Notes: generated by a model not told the origin, from the letters alone. A stretch of DNA of 64,000 bases from Bacteroides faecichinchillae JCM 17102 (GCF_000614145.1 NZ_BAKK01000020.1:1-64000); one strand, 5' to 3'. Positions 43,666-54,717 are shown, numbered from the stretch's first letter. Made by a program: numbers and translations.

Positions 43666-44613
43666 TTATGAATTCGGATGAATTTGTTTTCTGCATTCGC
43701 AGTCTCCTGATACTTGTAGACAAGCCATTGCAATACTATAATATTTAGATAACCCAGAGTCACTGCGTGACGGAAGTACCACCGGACAGATAGGGCCTTG
43801 TAATAATCCTGCCATTTCTGCTTTCGCAAATAATGATACAGATTTATAAAATGCATTGCCTGATTCGATGTTTGGGAAAATCAGTACATCTGCCTGTCCG
43901 TTGATAGGAGAAACAATACCTTTGATATCTCCGCTCGCTTGTTCACAAGAGGTACGCACATCGAGTGGACCGTCGATAATGACATTTCCAAATTCTCCGG
44001 CCTCGGCTAATTCCACAATATTCACATAATCCAGTGAATGTGGGAATTTAGCACTTACTTTTTCAGTACAATGAATCAGTGCGATGCGTGGTTGATCGAT
44101 GCCAAAGTGGCGACAGGTGCAGATGGAATACCAAATCATTTCTATTCGTTGTTGTAATGTAGGGCGTGGAATTACGGCTGCATCCGAAAAGAATAGTAAC
44201 TTATGGTAAGTTGGGATTTCCATAACAGCAAGATGAGTGAGGATTTTGCCTTTAGGTAATAATCCTTTCTCTTTGTCGAGTATAGCATGGAGTAAATTAT
44301 CTGTATTAATAATACCTTTCATCAGAATATCTGCTCCGCCTTCGCGTACAACACGTACAGCTTCACGTGCTGCCTCGTCCGGATCATCAATGTGAATTGT
44401 TTTCACATAGTCGGGATATTGTTTGAGAGTGGGGAATTTATTCAAGATGGCAGAGTCACCAATCATAAGAAATTCTGCAAATCCTTCCTCTAAGGCACGG
44501 GCAATGGCATATTCTGTATTGGCATCATTGGCGCAAACTACTGCTATTCGTTTTCTATTGCGTTGTTTCTTTAGATGGGCTGTTAATTGGGCAAAACTTT
44601 GAATAGGTTCCAT
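43666..44613 (-). CDS. ptb: Phosphate butyryltransferase
   Basis: A 315-residue enzyme of the PTA/PTB family. Typical segments are KRIAVVCANDANTEYAIARALEEGFAEFLMIGD, GADILMKGIINTDNLLHAILDKEKGLLPKGKILTHLAVME, and VLIFPNIESGNAFYKSVSLFAKAEMAGLLQGPICPVVLPSRSDS. It converts butyryl-CoA and phosphate to butyryl phosphate, the substrate of the downstream butyrate kinase. The pair yields ATP from acyl-CoA. Confidence 0.93.
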   Translation of the reverse strand: MEPIQSFAQLTAHLKKQRNRKRIAVVCANDANTEYAIARALEEGFAEFLMIGDSAILNKFPTLKQYPDYVKTIHIDDPDEAAREAVRVVREGGADILMKGIINTDNLLHAILDKEKGLLPKGKILTHLAVMEIPTYHKLLFFSDAAVIPRPTLQQRIEMIWYSICTCRHFGIDQPRIALIHCTEKVSAKFPHSLDYVNIVELAEAGEFGNVIIDGPLDVRTSCEQASGDIKGIVSPINGQADVLIFPNIESGNAFYKSVSLFAKAEMAGLLQGPICPVVLPSRSDSGLSKYYSIAMACLQVSGDCECRKQIHPNS

Positions 44614-44753
44614 AACGTTATGTTTTTAGCAAATATCTGAAAAATGATTGAAAAAACAGGCAGAATGATCTTAAAAAAATCATCCTAAATATAACATTTT
44701 GCTATATTGTATTTGTTTTTAAGGTCTGATATACGTAGAATCGTTTTTTCGTG

Positions 44754-44761
44754 TATTTTTG
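44754..44761 (+). promoter_or_regulatory. -7 element for the GH16 gene
   Basis: TATTTTTG lies 31 bases before the ATG at 44793. Confidence 0.5.
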
Positions 44762-44792
44762 CAAAAGAAAATTCCCTGAAAACAAAATTGAT

Positions 44793-45596
44793 ATGAAACA
44801 TTATACAAGTCTCTTATTTATTAGCTCATTGCTCTTTTGCTGGATGTTCATATCTTGTAAATCGACTCAAAGACTTACGGACTGGTCGCTGGTGTGGGAA
44901 GAGAATTTTAATCAGAAAAAAGGTTTCAATGAACAGGTATGGAGTAAAATACCTCGTGGAGGAGCTGATTGGGATAATTACATGACAGACTTTGATTCCT
45001 GCTACGCAATGCGTAAAGGAAAATTGGTGTTAAGGGGTATTGTCAATCACACGCAACTCAATGACACAGCTCCTTATTTGACTGGTGGTGTTTATTCGAA
45101 GGGGAAAAAAGTTTTCTCCGATGGACGCATTGAAATTCGGGTTAAGTTAGATCCAGCGAAAGGAGCTTGGCCGGCTATCTGGATGTTGGCCGAGAATGCC
45201 GATTGGCCGGTAGGAGGCGAGATTGATATTATGGAACGTTTGAATCATGATTCCATTGTTTATCAAACGGTTCATTCTTATTATACTTATACGTTAGGTC
45301 TAAGAGAATACCCTAAGTCAGGTTCTAAAGGGATGATAGATCCGGATTGCTATAATGTATTTGCGGTTGAAATGTATCCGGACAGCCTTTCATTCTATAT
45401 TAATAATATACATACGTTTACTTATCCCCGCATACAAACAATAGAGAAAGGTCAGTATCCATTTAATCAGCCTTTTTATTTGTTGATTGATATGCAATTG
45501 GGCGGTTCTTGGGTGGGGACAGTCGATCCTAAAGAGCTTCCGGTGGAGATGAAAGTAGACTGGGTACGTTTTTATCAGCAAAAATCAATAAAGTAA
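44793..45596 (+). CDS. GH16 glycoside hydrolase, lipoprotein
   Basis: From the ATG at 44793 the protein has 267 residues with a lipoprotein signal (MKHYTSLLFISSLLFCWMFISC). The frame is also open upstream from 44751, but that part overlaps the promoter. The GH16 catalytic motif is complete: WPVGGEIDIMERL, with Glu, Asp and Glu in ExDxxE. The flanking segments YSKGKKVFSDGRIEIRVKLDPAKGAWPAIWML and FYLLIDMQLGGSWVG are typical. The fold suggests beta-1,3-glucan or a related galactan as substrate. The next gene starts 4 bases later. Confidence 0.92.
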   Translation: MKHYTSLLFISSLLFCWMFISCKSTQRLTDWSLVWEENFNQKKGFNEQVWSKIPRGGADWDNYMTDFDSCYAMRKGKLVLRGIVNHTQLNDTAPYLTGGVYSKGKKVFSDGRIEIRVKLDPAKGAWPAIWMLAENADWPVGGEIDIMERLNHDSIVYQTVHSYYTYTLGLREYPKSGSKGMIDPDCYNVFAVEMYPDSLSFYINNIHTFTYPRIQTIEKGQYPFNQPFYLLIDMQLGGSWVGTVDPKELPVEMKVDWVRFYQQKSIK

Positions 45597-45600
45597 TAAT

Positions 45601-46509
45601 ATGGATATTCAATTCCCTTCCTTTCTGCAACGAGGTGATAAAGTGGTGATTATTTCTCCTTCCAGTAAAATTGATAGTCAATTTCTAAAAGGAGCGAAGA
45701 AACGTTTAGAGTTGTGGGGACTGAAAGTTGCTATGGGAAAACATGCCGGAGGTTCTTCCGGACGCTTTGCCGGAACGATTAAACAACGTTTGAAAGACCT
45801 TCAAGATGCGATGGATGATCCGAAAGTAAAAGCAATCCTTTGTAGTCGGGGAGGATATGGAGTGGTACATTTAATTGATAAAATTGACTTTACCGGATTT
45901 AGAGAACATCCTAAATGGTTACTCGGATTCAGTGATATTACCGCTTTGCATAATCTTTTCCAGAAAAATGGATATGCTTCGTTGCATTCATTGATGGCTC
46001 GCCATCTCACAGTAGAGCCGGAGGGTGATCTTTGTGCCGGTTATCTGAAAGATATTTTATTCGGAAATCTGCCCGAATATACTTGTGAAAAACATAAGTT
46101 GAATAAACAGGGAAGTGTGCAAGGAATCTTGCGCGGAGGAAACATGGCAGTAGCATATGGTTTGCGAGGTACTCCTTATGATATTCCTGCAGAAGGTACT
46201 GTGCTGTTTATCGAAGATGTCAGTGAGCGTCCCCATGCTATTGAACGCATGATGTATAATCTGAAGTTGGGAGGTGTGCTGGAGAAACTGTCAGGATTGA
46301 TTGTCGGACAGTTTACCGAATATGATGAGGATCATTCGTTAGGTAAAGAGCTGTATGCTGCTTTGGCAGATTTGGTGAAAGAATACGATTATCCGGTTTG
46401 TTTTAACTTTCCTGTAGGCCATGTCACTCATAATTTACCACTAATCAACGGAGCAAAAGTCGAGTTTACAGTTGGTAAGAAAAATGTGGAACTAAAGTTT
46501 ATTTGTTAA
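45601..46509 (+). CDS. LD-carboxypeptidase (peptidase family S66)
   Basis: A 302-residue protein related to LdcA/MccF. The nucleophile Ser is in the segment WLLGFSDITALHN, and the other parts are CSRGGYGVVHLIDKID, GNMAVAYGLRGTPYDIPAEGTVLFIEDVSERPHAIERMM and the final INGAKVEFT. These enzymes trim L-lysyl/meso-DAP-D-alanine in murein tetrapeptides during recycling. It starts 4 bases after the GH16 gene. The linkage with a glucanase is not obviously functional. Confidence 0.9.
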   Translation: MDIQFPSFLQRGDKVVIISPSSKIDSQFLKGAKKRLELWGLKVAMGKHAGGSSGRFAGTIKQRLKDLQDAMDDPKVKAILCSRGGYGVVHLIDKIDFTGFREHPKWLLGFSDITALHNLFQKNGYASLHSLMARHLTVEPEGDLCAGYLKDILFGNLPEYTCEKHKLNKQGSVQGILRGGNMAVAYGLRGTPYDIPAEGTVLFIEDVSERPHAIERMMYNLKLGGVLEKLSGLIVGQFTEYDEDHSLGKELYAALADLVKEYDYPVCFNFPVGHVTHNLPLINGAKVEFTVGKKNVELKFIC

Positions 46510-46574
46510 TAATCTATTCCATTTGAACGATACTGTGATGAAAATGACTAATTTTGAAGTCTTAACATAAAAAG

Positions 46575-47559
46575 ATGACAATGAAAAAGAAAGCTATGAT
46601 ATTATTGGGTAGTACTTTCTTGTTATTCTCCGCTTTTTCTTGTGGGGGAAATAGCAAAGCTGGAAGTACAAACAATGTAGAGAGTGTAGGGGTGGTGAAT
46701 GTACCTCAGTTTGATGCGGATAGTGCGTATTTGTATGTGAAAAGTCAAGTTGATTTTGGTCCCCGAGTACCCAATTCTAAAGAACATGTAGCATGTGGTA
46801 ATTATCTGGCTAAACAATTAGAGACATTTGGCGCAAGAGTAACCAATCAATATGCCGATTTGATTGCTTATGACGGGACTTTACTGAAAGCGAGGAATAT
46901 CATAGGCTCTTATAAACCTGAAAATAAAAAAAGAATTGCTTTGTTTGCACATTGGGATACCCGCCCATGGCTGATAATGATCCGGATAAGAAAAATCATC
47001 ATACTCCTATTCTGGGTGCAAATGATGGAGCAAGTGGAGTAGGAGTTTTGTTGGAGATTGCCCGATTGATTAATCAGCAACAACCGGAGTTAGGCATTGA
47101 TATTATCTTTCTGGATGCAGAAGATTATGGGGCAAGTGGAGGTAAAGAGGAATCATGGTGTTTGGGTGCTCAATATTGGCTCGTAATCCACATGTAGAAA
47201 AATATAATGCTCGTTTTGGTATTTTACTTGATATGGTTGGAGGTGAAAATACAATGTTTTTAAAAGAATCTCACTCTGAGCAATATGCGCCGGATATTAA
47301 TAAAAAGGTATGGAAAGCCGCTAAGAAACTGGGGTATGGGAAAATGTTCATTGATGAAAATGGAGGAGCTGTTACGGATGATCATTTGTTTATAAACGAA
47401 CTTGCACGTATTAAGACAATTGATATCATTGCTTCTGATCCGGAAGGAGGTTTTACTCCGACCTGGCATACGATCAATGATAATATGGATCATATTGATA
47501 AGAATACTTTGAAAGCTGTAGGACAAACAGTATTGGAAGTAATCTACAATGAGAAATAA
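46575..47559 (+). CDS. M28-family metallopeptidase or glutaminyl cyclase-like lipoprotein (two frameshifts)
   Basis: Three overlapping frames (46575-47042, 46952-47197 and 47155-47559) make one lipoprotein of about 330 residues. The first break is near 46966, where AHWDTRP should run into MADNDPDKKNHHTPILGANDGASG. The second is near 47178, where one G is missing before ARNPHVEKYNARFG. Metal ligands are all visible: His/Asp in AHWDTRP, Asp in GANDGASG, Glu in DAEDYG and His in TPTWHTIND. Bacterial glutaminyl cyclases share this fold. Two frame errors in one otherwise complete gene favour assembly faults. Start alternatives are 46575 and 46581. Confidence 0.8.
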
Positions 47560-47666
47560 ATAATTTATCAGTACCAATTCGCTAATGTACCTGATTACTT
47601 TTATGTAAGTATGTATGCGAGGCTATTAGTGTATTGTTATATTGCCAATTTAAATAATTATTTTAT

Positions 47667-48092
47667 ATGTCAATAAATGAATTGCAGGACGAAGTTATTG
47701 CTGAATTCAGTGACTTCGATGATTGGATGGACCGCTATCAACTGTTGATCGACTTGGGAAACGAGCAGGAACCGCTTGATGAGAAATATAAAACAGAACA
47801 GAATCTAATCGAAGGTTGTCAGAGTCGTGTGTGGCTTCAGGCAGATGACGTGGATGGTAAGATTGTCTTTAAGGCAGAAAGTGATGCGCTGATCGTAAAA
47901 GGAATAATTGCTTTACTTATTAAAGTTCTGTCCGGACATACAGCCGATGAAATTCTAAAAGCTGATCTTTATTTTATTGATAAGATTGGTTTGAAAGAAC
48001 ATTTGTCGCCTACACGAAGCAATGGTTTGCTTTCGATGGTGAAACAGATACGCATGTATGCTTTGGCGTTCAAGGCAAAGGAGGGAAGATAA
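47667..48092 (+). CDS. sufE: SufE-family sulfur acceptor protein
   Basis: A 141-residue protein. The catalytic Cys lies in NLIEGCQSRVWLQ (about residue 51), and the C-terminus is ADEILKADLYFIDKIGLKEHLSPTRSNGLLSMVKQI. SufE takes persulfide from SufS and passes it to the SufBCD scaffold. No suf genes are adjacent. It ends at a strong terminator. Confidence 0.93.
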   Translation: MSINELQDEVIAEFSDFDDWMDRYQLLIDLGNEQEPLDEKYKTEQNLIEGCQSRVWLQADDVDGKIVFKAESDALIVKGIIALLIKVLSGHTADEILKADLYFIDKIGLKEHLSPTRSNGLLSMVKQIRMYALAFKAKEGR

Positions 48093-48117
48093 CCTAATGA
48101 TATTTAGTTAACCAATA

Positions 48118-48156
48118 AAAAAGTAGATTAAGTTTTTTTATCTTAATCTACTTTTT
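48118..48156. terminator. Bidirectional terminator between sufE and the CPBP gene
   Basis: AAAAGTAGATTAAG pairs perfectly with CTTAATCTACTTTT, with A and T runs at both edges. It separates converging genes. Confidence 0.85.
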
Positions 48157-48179
48157 ATAATATAATGGAGTACAATAGG

Positions 48180-48977
48180 TTAGTTTATATTCGTTTCATT
48201 CCATGGATAACCAACAGTTGTCCGATTCATCAATAGGATAACTCCTGTCAGTACAAGCAATGATACAATACAAGTAATCAGATAAGGAGCTCCAGTGATA
48301 ATTTCGTCTATATATTTAGCTTCAGGAAATTTTGCGCTCAGATAAAGAGACATTGAATTATTGAGAACATGTATAAGAATACAAGGAATCAGACTTGCTG
48401 TTTTATAATAAATCCATGTTAATAGTATTCCGATTAAGAATGCGGGAAGTATCTGAGCCGGATTGATATGAATTATGCCAAATAGAAATGCTGAAAGAAG
48501 AATGGCTTTTGTTGGATTATACTGTTGCAGTAGGGCCTTGGTGATTGCTCCACGAAATAGTAATTCTTCAAATATAGGGCCAATAAGTGATATGACAAGT
48601 ATTCCAATCCAGTTAGATTGGAGAATCTCGAAGGGGAATTCCATGATATTAGGAATCCATTTCATTAAGTCGGTGATAGCGGATACTACAAAAGTACAGG
48701 AAAGAATTGCCAGCACACTAAGAAGCAGATAAGAACCGGATACCAGTGACCAGGTTGTTTTTTGTTTGCTGATATAGCCGGCTTTCCATAAATATATAAG
48801 CATCATGAGTTGTCCAGTTAATTGTGCTGGAATTATAATCATGTTCATCAATGCTTCATTATTTAAACTTCCAGTGGTTATTATCTGATAAATTACACAA
48901 GGAATCATCACTAAAATTGGAGCGACAATCTGTGCAATAACGAGGTATAATAAAATTAGTTTGATTGCAGTTCTCAT
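48180..48977 (-). CDS. CPBP-family intramembrane metalloprotease
   Basis: A 265-residue membrane protein with about eight helices. The CPBP (Rce1-like) motifs are present: EELLFRGAITKAL (EExxxR) and FLFGIIHINPAQ (FxxxH). Such proteases process peptides or isoprenylated proteins in membranes. It lies 38 bases after ribF on the same strand. Confidence 0.88.
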   Translation of the reverse strand: MRTAIKLILLYLVIAQIVAPILVMIPCVIYQIITTGSLNNEALMNMIIIPAQLTGQLMMLIYLWKAGYISKQKTTWSLVSGSYLLLSVLAILSCTFVVSAITDLMKWIPNIMEFPFEILQSNWIGILVISLIGPIFEELLFRGAITKALLQQYNPTKAILLSAFLFGIIHINPAQILPAFLIGILLTWIYYKTASLIPCILIHVLNNSMSLYLSAKFPEAKYIDEIITGAPYLITCIVSLLVLTGVILLMNRTTVGYPWNETNIN

Positions 48978-49015
48978 ATTTGTTATATTCTTTAGTCTAT
49001 GAATATAGACAGTAT

Positions 49016-49960
49016 TTAGCTTAATATAGCTTCTACTTCCTTGGCATCTTTATGGAGTTCTTCAATTAACTCTTCAATACTGTCGAATTTTAATTCGGGA
49101 CGTGTTCTTTTTACAAAAGTAAGCCTTATGAATTTATCGTAAATATCCGAGTGGAAATGTAGGATGTTTACTTCAATAGTCCGGTTAGAACCATTATCGA
49201 TAGTAGGACGTACTCCAATGTTCAACATTCCCATATAAGTTTTCCCATCAAAAGTCACCCAAACAGCATATACCCCGTCTGCAGGAATTAATTTATCGGG
49301 ATTATCAACACTTAAATTAGCTGTCGGAAATCCTATTTTCCGTCCTACCTGATAACCGCCTACGACTGTACCATCCAGAAAATATTCATATCCCAGACAA
49401 CGGGCAGCTAGATCGACATCCCCTTGATGAAGCAGTTTCCGAATAAGTGAAGAACTTACTGTTATCTTTTGGGCATCATTAGTTTCTATATCATCCGTAT
49501 ATGCAATAGCACGAACTACTTCAATACCAATAGATTGGCCATAACTTACATAATCTTCGAATCCTTCACTTCGATTATGTCCAAAACGATGATCGTAGCC
49601 TATAACCAGACATTTTACCTGAAATCGTTCTTTCAATAATCGTTCCATAAACTTCAAGGCTGTCAAACTGGAAATCTCTGGAGTGAAATCAAGCATCAGG
49701 CAATAGTCTACTCCGGTATCGGCTAACAAATTGATTTTTTCATCCGGAGTTGTTAGTAATTCCAGACGATAATCCGAATGCATCACCTTACGAGGATGAA
49801 CGGGAAAAGTAACTAAGGCAGAACGCAAACCTTTGATTGCCGCTATCTCTTTCACTTGTTGAATCAAATAGCGATGTCCGATATGTACTCCATCAAAAAA
49901 ACCGATGGTGGCTACACATGGCTCAGGAATTATAGCGTCTGTATCACGTATAATCTGCAT
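49016..49960 (-). CDS. ribF: Bifunctional riboflavin kinase/FAD synthetase
   Basis: The start at 49960 (MQIIRDTDAIIPEPC) gives 314 residues. The upstream frame to 50008 overlaps the HAD gene and lacks support. The N-terminal FAD synthetase part has IGFFDGVHIGHRYLI and VIGYDHRFGHNRSEGF. The C-terminal flavokinase part has GYQVGRKIGFPTANL and MGMLNIGVRPTI. It makes FMN and FAD. The ATG is 10 bases after the HAD gene stop, so it is part of the same operon. Confidence 0.95.
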   Translation of the reverse strand: MQIIRDTDAIIPEPCVATIGFFDGVHIGHRYLIQQVKEIAAIKGLRSALVTFPVHPRKVMHSDYRLELLTTPDEKINLLADTGVDYCLMLDFTPEISSLTALKFMERLLKERFQVKCLVIGYDHRFGHNRSEGFEDYVSYGQSIGIEVVRAIAYTDDIETNDAQKITVSSSLIRKLLHQGDVDLAARCLGYEYFLDGTVVGGYQVGRKIGFPTANLSVDNPDKLIPADGVYAVWVTFDGKTYMGMLNIGVRPTIDNGSNRTIEVNILHFHSDIYDKFIRLTFVKRTRPELKFDSIEELIEELHKDAKEVEAILS

Positions 49961-49970
49961 AGTTACAAAA

Positions 49971-50597
49971 TTACCTTTTTTTATTGAATAAATGGCTCCA
50001 ATCTTCACCGGCTTTTGGAGTATAGGTCGAAATTCCCAATTCCTGAGCTATTTTACAGTTTATATCAGAGTCGTCGATGAAGAAAGTTTCTTTAGGGTCA
50101 ATATCTGCGTCTTCGATGACAGCTTTAAAAATCTCCATTTCGGGTTTGATCATTTTCATTTCAAAAGAGAGATAAGCCTTTTCGAAGTAGTCTTCTACTT
50201 TGAATGTGCGGTAGGGGAAAGCATTCTCACAAACCCATTTCCAATGGATAGCATTCGTATTACTGAGCAAGTAGACTACATATTTCTCGCGAAGTTTCAA
50301 TAAGAGTTCAAGCTTATAGGTCGGTATATCCACAAGAAAGCTATTCCAGGCAGTATCAATTTGCTGATCACTGAGCGCTTTCCTCATCATTTCGCGAACC
50401 CCATTGCGAAATTCAGCAGAAGTAATCATTCCTTTTTCATGTTGCATGAAGATTCCCTGTTGATGATAGAAATTCAGTAGAGAATCGACATGTTCACATC
50501 CTAATTTTTTAAAATTGTCAATACAACGTTGGCGGTCTAGATTTATAAGTACTCCACCAAGATCGATAAGGAGATTTTTGATTCCTTTACTTCTCAT
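49971..50597 (-). CDS. HAD-family hydrolase
   Basis: The start at 50597 (MRSKGIKNLLIDLGGVLINLD) overlaps the ATPase gene by 11 bases and gives 208 residues. Motif I is DLGGVL, with Asp as nucleophile and the second Asp replaced by Gly, as in YihX-like enzymes. Motif II is YLLSNTNA, and the motif III/IV region is KMIKPEMEIFKAV followed by TFFIDDSDINCKIAQELGI. The likely substrates are sugar or nucleotide phosphates. Enzyme specificity is not clear. Confidence 0.88.
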   Translation of the reverse strand: MRSKGIKNLLIDLGGVLINLDRQRCIDNFKKLGCEHVDSLLNFYHQQGIFMQHEKGMITSAEFRNGVREMMRKALSDQQIDTAWNSFLVDIPTYKLELLLKLREKYVVYLLSNTNAIHWKWVCENAFPYRTFKVEDYFEKAYLSFEMKMIKPEMEIFKAVIEDADIDPKETFFIDDSDINCKIAQELGISTYTPKAGEDWSHLFNKKR

Positions 50598-53288
50598 TTT
50601 TCTTTTTGTGAGTAATACGTTGAACAAGGCGGATAAGTTCTCCAACCCATAACACCATGGACGAAACGCTTATAATACAAAGCCAGGTTTGCCAGTCGAG
50701 CGGTGTTGTACGGAATACTGCTCCTCCGAATTGTACAATGAGGAACTGACCGGCTAAAATGGCTAAAATAATTAACTCCATACCATACGATTTGGAAATC
50801 CCTTTGAAAGCAGAATCGGTAGTACCGAATACACGGGCATTGAAGAGATTCCAAAATTGAAGCATGACAAAAAAAGTGAAAAAGATAGTGAGATTTTGTG
50901 CATTCATACCTTGAGGAGTATGATCGAAATAATAGATCATTCCAAGCAATATGATGAGGAAGACAGAACCTACACCTAATATATTATGCTTCATTGCTTT
51001 CGTGATGATAAAATCACTGCTACGCCGAGGTTTATCCTGCATTACAGTCTCGCTGGGAGGAATAGACGCTAAAGCTAAAGCGGCAAAGGTATCCATAATA
51101 AGATTTACCCATAACATTTGTGTAACGGTTAGGGGTAGTTCTGTACCGATGATGGAGCCTAGCAGTACAATTAACAAAGCAACAAAGTTAATTGTCAACT
51201 GGAATACGATGAACCGTTGGATATTTTTATAGAGTGAACGTCCCCACATAACAGCAGTTCCAATGCTATTGAACGAGTCATCAAGCAGTGTGATATCACT
51301 TGCTTCTTTGGCTACGGAAGTTCCTGTACCCATTGACAATCCCACTTGAGCATGATTCAAGGCAGGTGCGTCATTCGTACCATCTCCTGTTACGGCAACT
51401 ACTGCTCCTTTTTGTTGAAGCAACTGCACCAGGCGTTGTTTGTCCGTAGGACGTGCACGTGACATGATTTTGAGGTCCATGATACGTTTCAATGCCTCTT
51501 CATCACTTAATTCAGCAAAGGCAGCACCTGTTATCCGATTCCATTCAGTGTCTTTTTCAGGATTCCATAGTCCGATTTGGCGTGCAATCTCTGTTGCAGT
51601 TCCCGGAGTGTCTCCGGTGACAATCTTAATACCGATACCGGCTGATTGGCATTTAGCTACGGCAGCAGGTACATCCGGACGTATAGGGTCTGAAATGGCA
51701 ACTACACCTAAAAAGTTTAAGTCATTGGCAGAGACAAGCTCTGTGCAGTCATTCGGCTCATTTTCTCCTACTATTTTGAAAGCAAAACCGAGAGTACGCA
51801 TTGCCATGTTCTGATAGTTCAGTAACTGTGCTTCTACCGTAGAGCGATATTCTACTGCATCTACCCTACGTCCGTCCAATATAACTTCTTTGCATTTGCC
51901 GAGAACGATTTCGGGAGCTCCTTTGATATAGAGTATTTTCTTTCCGATAATCGGTGATTCAACAAGTGTAGCCATGAATTTGCGTTCTGTAGAGAACGTT
52001 AATTGGTCAAGTATATGTACCTTCTCTCTGAGCTCCAAATAATTTTTTCCTTGGCTATTGAGCCATAATAATAAAGCAACCTCAGTTGGATTTCCTACTC
52101 CTTTAGCTTTTCGCCATTTGTAGTTTCTTCAAGGAAAGCAGTTGAGTTTGCACTAATTCCTTCTACAATAAGAGTACTGATATCGTCATCAGATAACTGA
52201 CTATTATTTTTGATTCCATAAAAGTTTGGCTCATATACTTGCATCTGGTTTTGAGTCAAAGTACCGGTTTTGTCTGTACAAATGACTGTAATTGCACCCA
52301 TTGTCTCACAAGCGTGCATCTTTCTCACCAGGTTATTAGTGGAAAGCATACGACGCATATTCAGCGCCAGACTTAATGTAACACTCATAGGCAGACCTTC
52401 CGGAACAGCTACAACGATTAAGGTAACTGCCATCATAAAGTATTTCAGTGTCCGTTCCAAAACAGGAAGCCATTCATGCCAACCGTTGAGTGCACTGAAA
52501 TCATAATATAACAACACATCTTTTACAAAGAATATAAGGAAGGCCAATCCTGCAACTGTAAATCCGATCTTTCCGATTAGGTTAGCAAGCTTGGTTAGTT
52601 GGATGTTTAATGGAGTTGGTTCAAGATTCTGTTCTGTGCTTTGACGGGCTACTTTTCCAATCTCCGTTGCATCTCCTACATGTAAAACACGCATTGTTCC
52701 GTGACCGTCCACCACTGTTGTTCCACGCATAACCAGATTAGAAGCATATGTTGCTTCTTCATCAAAATCAGCTTCAACAACTGTTTTATTGATTACCGGC
52801 TCACCGGTAAGGTTGGATTCGTTAACTTGTAGAGAAATGGCTTCCAGTAATTTCCCGTCTGCAGGAATTTCCTCTCCTGTTTCCAGAATTACAATATCTC
52901 CCACAACAATATCTTTACGAGGAACTTCTTGAACATGCCCGTTTCGGATAACTTTGACTAACGTCTCTTCATTAACGGCATTTAGCAGATCGAATTTTTT
53001 GTTAGCATCGTATTCGAAAAAGAAACCGATACCTGTAGCAAGCAGAATTGCTGCAATAATTCCGATAGTTTCGGCATACTCATTTTCGATGATAGAAATA
53101 ATCAGCGAAAATACAGCGGCTATTAATAATACGCGTACAACAGGATCTTCAAACTTTTCGAGATAAAGTTTCCAAAGAGATGGACGCTTAGGAGGTGTTA
53201 GCAGGTTTACACCATTTTTTTCCCTGCTTTGTAGGACTTCCTTATCAGTAAGTCCTAAATGATTAGAATCATCTTTTATTGCACTCAT
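50587..53288 (-). CDS. Calcium-translocating P-type ATPase (one frameshift)
   Basis: The frames 53288-52095 and 52038-50587 form a single P2-type ATPase of about 900 residues. The present frame breaks near 52108 in a run of four A on the minus strand. With one base restored it reads KAKGVGNPTEVALLLWLNSQGKNYLELREK and joins both parts. The actuator motif is NESNLTGEPV, the phosphorylation motif is CTDKTGTLTQNQM, the nucleotide-binding KGAPE is present, and the hinge is VTGDGTNDAPALNHAQVGLSMG. The C-terminal six helices are complete. It is similar to bacterial Ca2+ ATPases and probably exports Ca2+. It starts the HAD-RibF-CPBP operon. Confidence 0.9.
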
Positions 53289-53315
53289 GCAGATACATGC
53301 GTTTAGTTAGGATTG

Positions 53316-53323
53316 CAAAAATA
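53316..53323 (-). promoter_or_regulatory. -7 element for the Ca2+ ATPase operon
   Basis: The minus strand reads TATTTTTG, 28 bases before the start codon at 53288. Confidence 0.5.
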
Positions 53324-53379
53324 CAATATTAAATTGTGATAAGATGTTTAATTAAAATTTTTTATGAAGTTGCAATTGT

Positions 53380-54641
53380 TCACTGTGGTTTGCCGCATGA
53401 ACTATAGGGGATCGTAAACCAGAAAGTAGAACCTTCTCCTTCTACTGAATCTACACCAATTGATCCGTCTAACTTTGAAATTATGGTTTTAGCAATAGAA
53501 AGTCCCAACCCTGTTCCCTTTTTATCCTTGTTTAATTTTACAAAGCGTTCGAATACATTCGGTAACTTTTCAGCCGAGATCCCAATTCCGGTATCAGTGA
53601 CATGGAAATAAAGTTCGTTTTCTTTGGCTTCGTAGCCAATGCAGATACTTCCTTCTTTTGTAAATTTGATAGCATTGGTCATGAAATTGGCGAGTACTTG
53701 TGAGATGCGGTTGTGGTCTGTTTGTATCAGACAGGAGGGGAGAGGAGTCTCTGTCAATATCTTTACGTTTTCTCCGGTTTCTGCTATTCTCATCTGGAAA
53801 AGTTGTTGTAACTCGGAAATTAACTGATTGATATCCACTTTGGTATGTACGAATTCGAGAGTTCCTGCTTCTATTTTCGACATATCCAGAATATCGTTGA
53901 TTAGTTGTAATAGCAGTTCGGCATTCGTCTTGATTATTTTTTGATATTGTGCCTTGTCTTCTGCATTATTGGTCGCTTCCAGAATTTCAGAAAATCCCAT
54001 GATAGCATTTAGCGGAGTACGTATTTCATGACTCATGTTTGCTAGAAATACAGATTTTGAAATATCGGCTTTTTCGGCTTTATTTTTAGCTTGTACTAAT
54101 GCTTTTTCTATTTGTTTTTGATGAGTGACATCATGTACGGTAATTACCATTTTTTCTTTTTCGTCAAACAGAAGATATGCTCCGGAGATAATAGCATCAC
54201 ATTCAACAGTTTCGCTATCCGATGTAACTACATTTAAAGTTGCTTCTAAATTGGTAAAACTCTTTTTCTGATCGAAAGCCTCTTGAATGGCGTGGCGTAT
54301 TGGACAAGTACCACAATAAACATGTGTACCACAGCTCCTACGGCAGATAGTGCGTTGCGGCATTGCAATAAATCGCCGACTCTTTTTCTGTCCAGACTTT
54401 CCAATACTCCTGTTAGTTGGTAATAATTGGTTTCTTGTACTTTAAAATCATTATCTATCAATAAAATAAAAGCATGTACATTTCTTAATATAGCGTTCGT
54501 AATATGGTGGGTATGCCTCAACTCTTTGGCGTCTTGGAGTAATTGCTGCTGCATGTAAAGGCGTTTTCTTCGTTCCCACAAGAGAATGCTTAGCAGGACG
54601 AGACATATGGCAATGAAGATAAATAGCAATGTTGTGTGCAT
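53380..54641 (-). CDS. Membrane-bound sensor histidine kinase (one frameshift)
   Basis: The frames 54641-54246 and 54363-53380 make one kinase of about 420 residues. The break is near 54335: GDLLQCRNALSAVG should continue CGTHVYCGTCPIRHAIQEAF in the other frame. The domains in order are a signal-anchor helix (about 1-22), a PAS-like domain (about 50-190) that contains the Cys cluster C..CGTHVYCGTC, a HisKA box with the phosphorylated His in LANMSHEIRTPLNAIMGFSEIL, and an ATPase domain with N box LANFMTNAIKFTKEGS, DTGIGI and GTGLGLSIAKTI. The Cys-rich pattern suggests metal or redox sensing. No response regulator is adjacent. Confidence 0.85.
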
Positions 54642-54667
54642 GATGTATTTTGTTCGGGATGTGATTA

Positions 54668-54675
54668 CAAAGATA
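54668..54675 (-). promoter_or_regulatory. -7 element for the histidine kinase
   Basis: The minus strand reads TATCTTTG, 27 bases before the start codon at 54641. Confidence 0.5.
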
Positions 54676-54717
54676 CCTTTTTCCTTTTTATAAAAAAAGG
54701 AATCTGAACAATTTGCT

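Noticed and set aside
43470..43856. Open frame across the ptb-buk junction
   Set aside because: Overlaps two well-supported genes in another frame and has no recognisable content.
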